Assembly: GCA_036510735.1 (NCBI GenBank)
Contig: DATCDK010000236.1
Location: forward strand, 1 to 8,523
Reading direction: 5' to 3'
Source: PALSA-607 sp036510735
GTDB taxonomy: Bacteria > Actinomycetota > Actinomycetes > Acidothermales > Acidothermaceae
DNA: 8,523 nt
A program made the position numbers and the translations under genes. The first letter of the stretch is position 1, and each line of letters begins with the position of its first letter. The notes beneath the pieces are model-generated. The model had not been told where the DNA came from. It worked only from the letters and a program-made list of their open reading frames with translations, and ran no database searches. Below are positions 5,640-8,523 of the stretch, piece after piece.

Positions 5640-6795
5640 AGGTCTGGGGGTGCGCGCCCAACCCCCGCCCGGTTTCCGGGTTCCAATACTCCGCGAACCT
5701 CGCCCGCAAGCAGGCGCGCTTCGTGAGCTGACCGATCTCCGCCGCGAGTAGGTCGTCGCCGCATTGGCGCGCGGAGTACGCGGCCAGGTAGTTCAGCTGC
5801 GGCCAGGCCGGTCCACGCCAGTACTGCACCGGGTTGTAGGCGGGATCCCACGAAGGCACGAAGCGCGGACCATACGGTGCACCGAACCGCCCCGGATCCG
5901 TGAGTTGACGCAATGCGGCCGCGGCCTTCGCCGGATCGGGGGTGCACATCGCAGGCAGCGCGGCGTCCATCGTCGGGACCCGCACGCTGGCACCACCACC
6001 CCGGAACGCGAGATCTGACCACAGCCCCTCGGAGCGGTCCCATGCCGCTTCGTCGAGGGTGGCTGCCAGCGCACGTCCGCGCGCGATCCAGTCGGTATCG
6101 CCGATCAGTTCGCCCAGCGTCGTCGCGGCATCGGCGGCGATCGCATTGAACGAGGCTGGTGCGACGACGAAGTCGGGATTGTCGACCGCCTGACCCGACG
6201 GACTGAACACCGTGCGCTTCAACAATGCGCGGTCGAACGCCGTCCAGACGCGGCGGTTCCACACACTCGTGCCGATCCAGCTGTCCCAACGCGGCGAGTC
6301 GTCGGTGCCCGCTTCCCACGGATGCACGATCACCAGCAGTCCGTCGCGCAGCCGATCGCGCCACAGCGCGGCAAGTGCACGCTGCGCGCAATCAAGCAAG
6401 TGATCGGACGGCGGGAAGCCGGCGTCCACTCCTGCCTTCAGCGCCCGCGCATAGACGGGAGGCTGGGTGAACGACGACACGCCGGTCAGCGGTCCGCGCG
6501 GATAAGTCCGACGGCCGTATCGCATGTGTGGCAGAAATCCGTCGGGCAACTGGCCCACGAAAACAGCCTCGAGTTCTCGCGATCCTCGCGCGTCGCCGAG
6601 CGCGAACCAGGCGATGGCGTGAAAGCACGAATCCCACAGCCAAAGATGCGGGTAACTGCGGCGGTTTGGTCGGCAATACCCAGCCGACTCGTTCCACGCA
6701 CGGTCAAGGACACGCGCAGCTCCGGCCCGCACGATGGCGTCCAGCCGGTCGGGGGCGGGGGTTCCCGCACGAAAACTGCGGTGATCGCGGCTCAA
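5614..6795 (-). CDS. GH63-like glycoside hydrolase (mannosyl-/glucosylglycerate hydrolase type)
   Basis: This 393-aa protein looks like the compact single-domain GH63 hydrolases that include Thermus mannosylglycerate hydrolase and Mycolicibacterium hassiacum glucosylglycerate hydrolase, (alpha/alpha)6-barrel enzymes. Visible blocks are SYPHLWLWDSCFHAI (47-61), SSFTQPPVYAR (107-117), HPWEAGTDDSPRWD (158-171), YWRGPAWPQLNYL (325-337) and FAEYWNPETGRGLG (367-380). The expected acid is an Asp of the TDDSPRWD block (165/166) and the base a Glu in the last block (probably E369), by analogy with the family. No signal peptide or membrane segment is seen, so it is probably cytosolic. The substrate could be another alpha-glycoside. 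The predicted start is TTG (6795), overlapping the upstream stop as TTGA; the nearest in-frame ATG is at residue 91, after essential motifs, so TTG or an early GTG (residue 22) must be used. The protein stops soon after TWAAVAAAM, slightly shorter than relatives. Confidence 0.78.
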   Translation of the reverse strand: MSRDHRSFRAGTPAPDRLDAIVRAGAARVLDRAWNESAGYCRPNRRSYPHLWLWDSCFHAIAWFALGDARGSRELEAVFVGQLPDGFLPHMRYGRRTYPRGPLTGVSSFTQPPVYARALKAGVDAGFPPSDHLLDCAQRALAALWRDRLRDGLLVIVHPWEAGTDDSPRWDSWIGTSVWNRRVWTAFDRALLKRTVFSPSGQAVDNPDFVVAPASFNAIAADAATTLGELIGDTDWIARGRALAATLDEAAWDRSEGLWSDLAFRGGGASVRVPTMDAALPAMCTPDPAKAAAALRQLTDPGRFGAPYGPRFVPSWDPAYNPVQYWRGPAWPQLNYLAAYSARQCGDDLLAAEIGQLTKRACLRARFAEYWNPETGRGLGAHPQTWAAVAAAM

Positions 6796-7376
6796 AGCGA
6801 CGAGGGGATGGCTAGCGAGGCGTTGTGGTCAGGCGCGGCGTCGCGCAGCGCCGCTGCGGCGCCTGTCTGTTTCGCCGCGAGCACCGCAGTCGGAATCGTT
6901 CCGGTGTCAGCTCCGTGCGCGACGGCGTCAAGGTACGCCGTCCATTCGTCGAGGTAGGTGAGTTCGGCGGCCTTGGCCTTGTGTAGAGCGGTGTGCCACG
7001 GCAACACGGACGTCGATGCCACCGCCGCTCGAGTCGCACGCACTTGGGCCACGCCCTGGCTTGCCGATTGGTCGATCAGTTGCATCAGGCCCGCGCGCAC
7101 ATTTGGCTGCGCCGAACCGAGCAACGGCATCGTGTACTGCCTCGTCGATTCGAGCGTCGCGTCTGCATGCGCCGCTGTCGCCTGTCCGTTCACAGTCGCG
7201 GCGAGCAGTGCTTTGAACTCATGGTGACGCGAGTCTCGATCGAGGGTCACCGCGCCGTAGGCGATCAGGACGACCACAACCAACACGGGGGCGAGAAAAC
7301 GCGGCAGGCGACGATGTCTTTCGCGGCCGCCAGTGATCAGAACGTCGGCGCGATTCGCCGGCCGATCGCCGGTCAC
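6792..7376 (-). CDS. Single-pass membrane protein of unknown function
   Basis: This 194-aa protein has a short, Arg-rich cytosolic N-terminus, one membrane segment (FLAPVLVVVVLIAYGAVTL, 27-45) and an Ala-rich, probably helical domain of about 150 residues that should lie outside the membrane (positive-inside rule). I recognise no family. Features of the outer domain include STRQYTMPLL, VRAGLMQLIDQSASQG and LPWHTALHKAKAAELTYLDEWTAYLDAV, resembling small extracytoplasmic helical proteins of actinobacteria. The GTG start (7376-7374) has no Shine-Dalgarno site; it follows a chain of 16-nt repeats with stop-N-start signals after the CWB2 gene. Its TGA overlaps the TTG of the hydrolase, so the two are probably translationally coupled. 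Coupling to both neighbours suggests a shared cell-envelope function, which is inference. Confidence 0.75.
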   Translation of the reverse strand: MTGDRPANRADVLITGGRERHRRLPRFLAPVLVVVVLIAYGAVTLDRDSRHHEFKALLAATVNGQATAAHADATLESTRQYTMPLLGSAQPNVRAGLMQLIDQSASQGVAQVRATRAAVASTSVLPWHTALHKAKAAELTYLDEWTAYLDAVAHGADTGTIPTAVLAAKQTGAAAALRDAAPDHNASLAIPSSL

Positions 7377-7377
7377 G

Positions 7378-7392
7378 TCAGATCGCTGTCAT
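7378..7392 (-). CDS. Four-codon mini-ORF MTAI
   Basis: ATG-ACA-GCG-ATC-TGA begins one base after the stop of the preceding mini-ORF (TGAGATG) and ends one base before the GTG start of the 194-aa membrane protein (TGACGTG). Each mini-ORF is shifted one frame from its neighbour, so that after three 16-nt steps the downstream gene returns to the frame of the CWB2 gene. Translation is unproven. Confidence 0.3.
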   Translation of the reverse strand: MTAI

Positions 7393-7393
7393 C

Positions 7394-7408
7394 TCAGGTC
7401 GCGGTCAT
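7394..7408 (-). CDS. Four-codon mini-ORF MTAT
   Basis: ATG-ACC-GCG-ACC-TGA begins one base after the TGA of the CWB2 gene (TGAAATG). It is a copy of the last codons of that gene with ATG in place of GCC. It may be translated by ribosomes that have just terminated; no independent ribosome site is present. It may instead be a by-product of the repeat. Confidence 0.3.
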   Translation of the reverse strand: MTAT

Positions 7409-7409
7409 T

Positions 7410-8523
7410 TCAGGTCGCTGTGGCCAGGATTGCTGCGGCCGCGTTGAAGATCCCCGCGCCGACCGAACTCGTACCGCCAAACAACCACGCCACTGTCGCT
7501 GACGCTTCCGTCGTCCCGAGGTAGCTGGCGACCGAACTTGGGAGAGTGCCGCTGCTCGGCACCAACACGACGGGTCCGTGGTTCATGGCTGCCACGCTGC
7601 CACCTGAGAGCGCATCAGGGAAGGCCAACCCACTGGCGAGCCCGATCGCGGCGGGTTTCGGGAAGAACGCCTGGGCCACCAGCACCGACGTCGCGAAGCG
7701 GTCGCTGCCGACGAATGCCTGCGCGGAGGCGTCTGCGTGTGCTGCTGGGCCGCCGATCGCGTAGCGCTTGGCACTGGGGTGAGCGGCCAAGTAGGCCGCG
7801 GTCGGGCCCGACTGTCCCGAGCCGGCCGTCAGCAAGACAACGCCACCAGCCTCGGCCGCAGCCGAACCGGCCGAAAGCGCGTCAGGGAAGTTCGTGCCGT
7901 CCGCTTCGAAAACAATGTTGGGGTTGCCCAGCGCCGCGGCAACCTGCGCTGCGGTGGCAAATCGGTCGGGTCCAGAGATTCGAACGACTGGGTGGCCGAG
8001 TGCGGCCACCGCGTTCGCCACAGCCGGCGTCACCGCGGAGATACCTCCGAGCACGTACACGGTCGCGCCTGGTGCGAGAACTCGCTGGATCTCGGCGGAC
8101 GTTGCGCTCGACAGTGACGCACTCCCGGTCAGCAGCAGTGGGCCGTGCTTACCAACGGCGAGCGGCGTGCCCGCGAGTGCGTCGGCGAAGGTGTCAGAGC
8201 GAGCCAGCACAACCGCGGCTGCCGAATGCGCTGTGGGGAAGCCTGTCTGCGACGCCGCGACGCTCGTGGCGATGCGGTCGGCACCCGCGATTCGCGCGAG
8301 CGTCAATGCCTGCGCTGCTGGTCCTGCACCGCCTCCGCCGCCACTGCCACCGCTACTCCCGCCACCAGTACCGACAGAGACGGACGGCGAACTGGCGAGG
8401 GCGGTCAAGCTGCCACTGGAGGTGTTTCGTTCCTGGGCGTTGAAGGTTGTCGTCGTGACCGAGCTCGGCGAGGTTACGGCGGCGCCCGAGCCCGACCCAT
8501 ACGTGATGGTCATGCTGCCGCCG
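7410..8523 (-). CDS. Cell-wall-binding repeat 2 (CWB2) surface protein, C-terminal part
   Basis: The frame is open to the right edge, so this is the C-terminal part (about 370 residues) of a longer secreted protein; an internal ATG at 8513 is not a convincing start. Numbering from it, residues 1-48 look like the end of a beta-rich Ser/Thr domain, 49-65 are a Gly/Ser linker, and three CWB2 repeats follow: about 73-170 (RIAGADRIATS, FADALAG, YVLGG), 177-262 (RISGPDRFATA, FPDALSAG, YAIGG) and 267-367 (FVGSDRFATS, FPDALSGG, WLFGG). CWB2 repeats anchor proteins to secondary wall polymers in Gram-positive bacteria such as Clostridioides difficile. Three copies is the usual number. The N-terminal effector domain lies outside the window, so its activity is unknown. 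The TGA at 7410-7412 lies 33 nt before the GTG of the membrane-protein gene. Confidence 0.9.
   Translation of the reverse strand, partial: GGSMTITYGSGSGAAVTSPSSVTTTTFNAQERNTSSGSLTALASSPSVSVGTGGGSSGGSGGGGGAGPAAQALTLARIAGADRIATSVAASQTGFPTAHSAAAVVLARSDTFADALAGTPLAVGKHGPLLLTGSASLSSATSAEIQRVLAPGATVYVLGGISAVTPAVANAVAALGHPVVRISGPDRFATAAQVAAALGNPNIVFEADGTNFPDALSAGSAAAEAGGVVLLTAGSGQSGPTAAYLAAHPSAKRYAIGGPAAHADASAQAFVGSDRFATSVLVAQAFFPKPAAIGLASGLAFPDALSGGSVAAMNHGPVVLVPSSGTLPSSVASYLGTTEASATVAWLFGGTSSVGAGIFNAAAAILATAT

Larger units (their letters stand above)
7377..7424 (-). repeat. Three 16-nt imperfect repeats carrying stop-N-start signals
   Basis: Three adjacent 16-nt units (7377-7392, 7393-7408, 7409-7424) match at 13 of 16 (first two) and 11 of 16 (last two) positions. 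On the minus strand they read GCCACAGCGACCTGAA, ATGACCGCGACCTGAG and ATGACAGCGATCTGAC, and the next gene starts GTGACCGGCGATC, a further decayed copy with one extra base. The array covers the last codons and stop of the CWB2 gene and the whole gap to the membrane-protein gene. Confidence 0.8.

Noticed and set aside
5588..6391. 267-codon minus-strand frame in another phase of the GH63-like gene
   Set aside because: The competing frame has all the GH63 blocks, while this one is Arg/Gly-rich with none.
8325..8365. Dense CCGCC/CCACC repeats resembling a regulatory repeat
   Set aside because: They encode the Gly/Ser linker of the CWB2 protein and are explained by codon use for glycine and serine.
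7538..8443. 301-codon plus-strand frame, extremely Arg/Ser-rich
   Set aside because: It is the antisense reading of the CWB2 repeats; composition is typical of a high-GC shadow frame.

Overview
This is a GC-rich stretch of bacterial chromosome. The gene content suggests a member of the Actinomycetota: an Eis-type acetyltransferase ending in a C-terminal Phe, a DUF2237 protein, a short Lys/Arg-rich MGSKEKGG protein, CWB2 cell-wall-binding repeats, a GT-C-like membrane protein, and GTG and TTG starts with few strong Shine-Dalgarno sites. I cannot name the genus. I see no integrase, transposase, tRNA, rRNA or CRISPR array, and the window reads as an ordinary chromosomal segment rather than an island.

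Left part (1-1518, minus strand). A probable gene start runs off the left edge (1-77). About 460 bases follow with no confident gene, holding a weak 98-codon candidate frame, a G-quadruplex motif and a terminator-like hairpin with a T-rich tract. Further right is a compact three-gene unit read right to left: a 42-aa basic small protein (1390-1518), a DUF2237 protein (976-1368) and a HIT-family nucleotide hydrolase (536-949).

Middle (1519-5582). A 102-bp divergent intergenic region separates that unit from a plus-strand SDR-type NAD-dependent epimerase/dehydratase (1621-2466). Its stop overlaps by 4 nt the stop of a convergent eis-like N-acetyltransferase (2463-3692, minus). A 147-bp divergent region carrying two palindromes and short direct repeats leads to a plus-strand 580-aa polytopic membrane protein with a GT-C-like layout and a large soluble C-terminal domain (3840-5582).

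Right part (5583-8523, minus strand). Three tightly packed genes run towards the membrane-protein gene: the C-terminal part of a secreted or surface protein with three CWB2 repeats (continues past the right edge), a 194-aa single-pass membrane protein, and a GH63-like (mannosyl/glucosylglycerate hydrolase type) glycoside hydrolase. The last two overlap by 4 nt (TTGA). The first two are joined by a 16-nt repeat that makes a chain of stop-N-start signals with two four-codon mini-ORFs. The end of the hydrolase gene is covered by a 26-bp tandem duplication whose units fold into GC-rich hairpins between the convergent genes.

The most unusual items are the stop-N-start repeat junction, the tandem hairpin duplication over a stop codon, the G-quadruplex just after the HIT stop, and the operon pairing of a wall-binding protein, a small membrane protein and a glycoside hydrolase. 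I find no convincing evidence of a new defence or mobile system.
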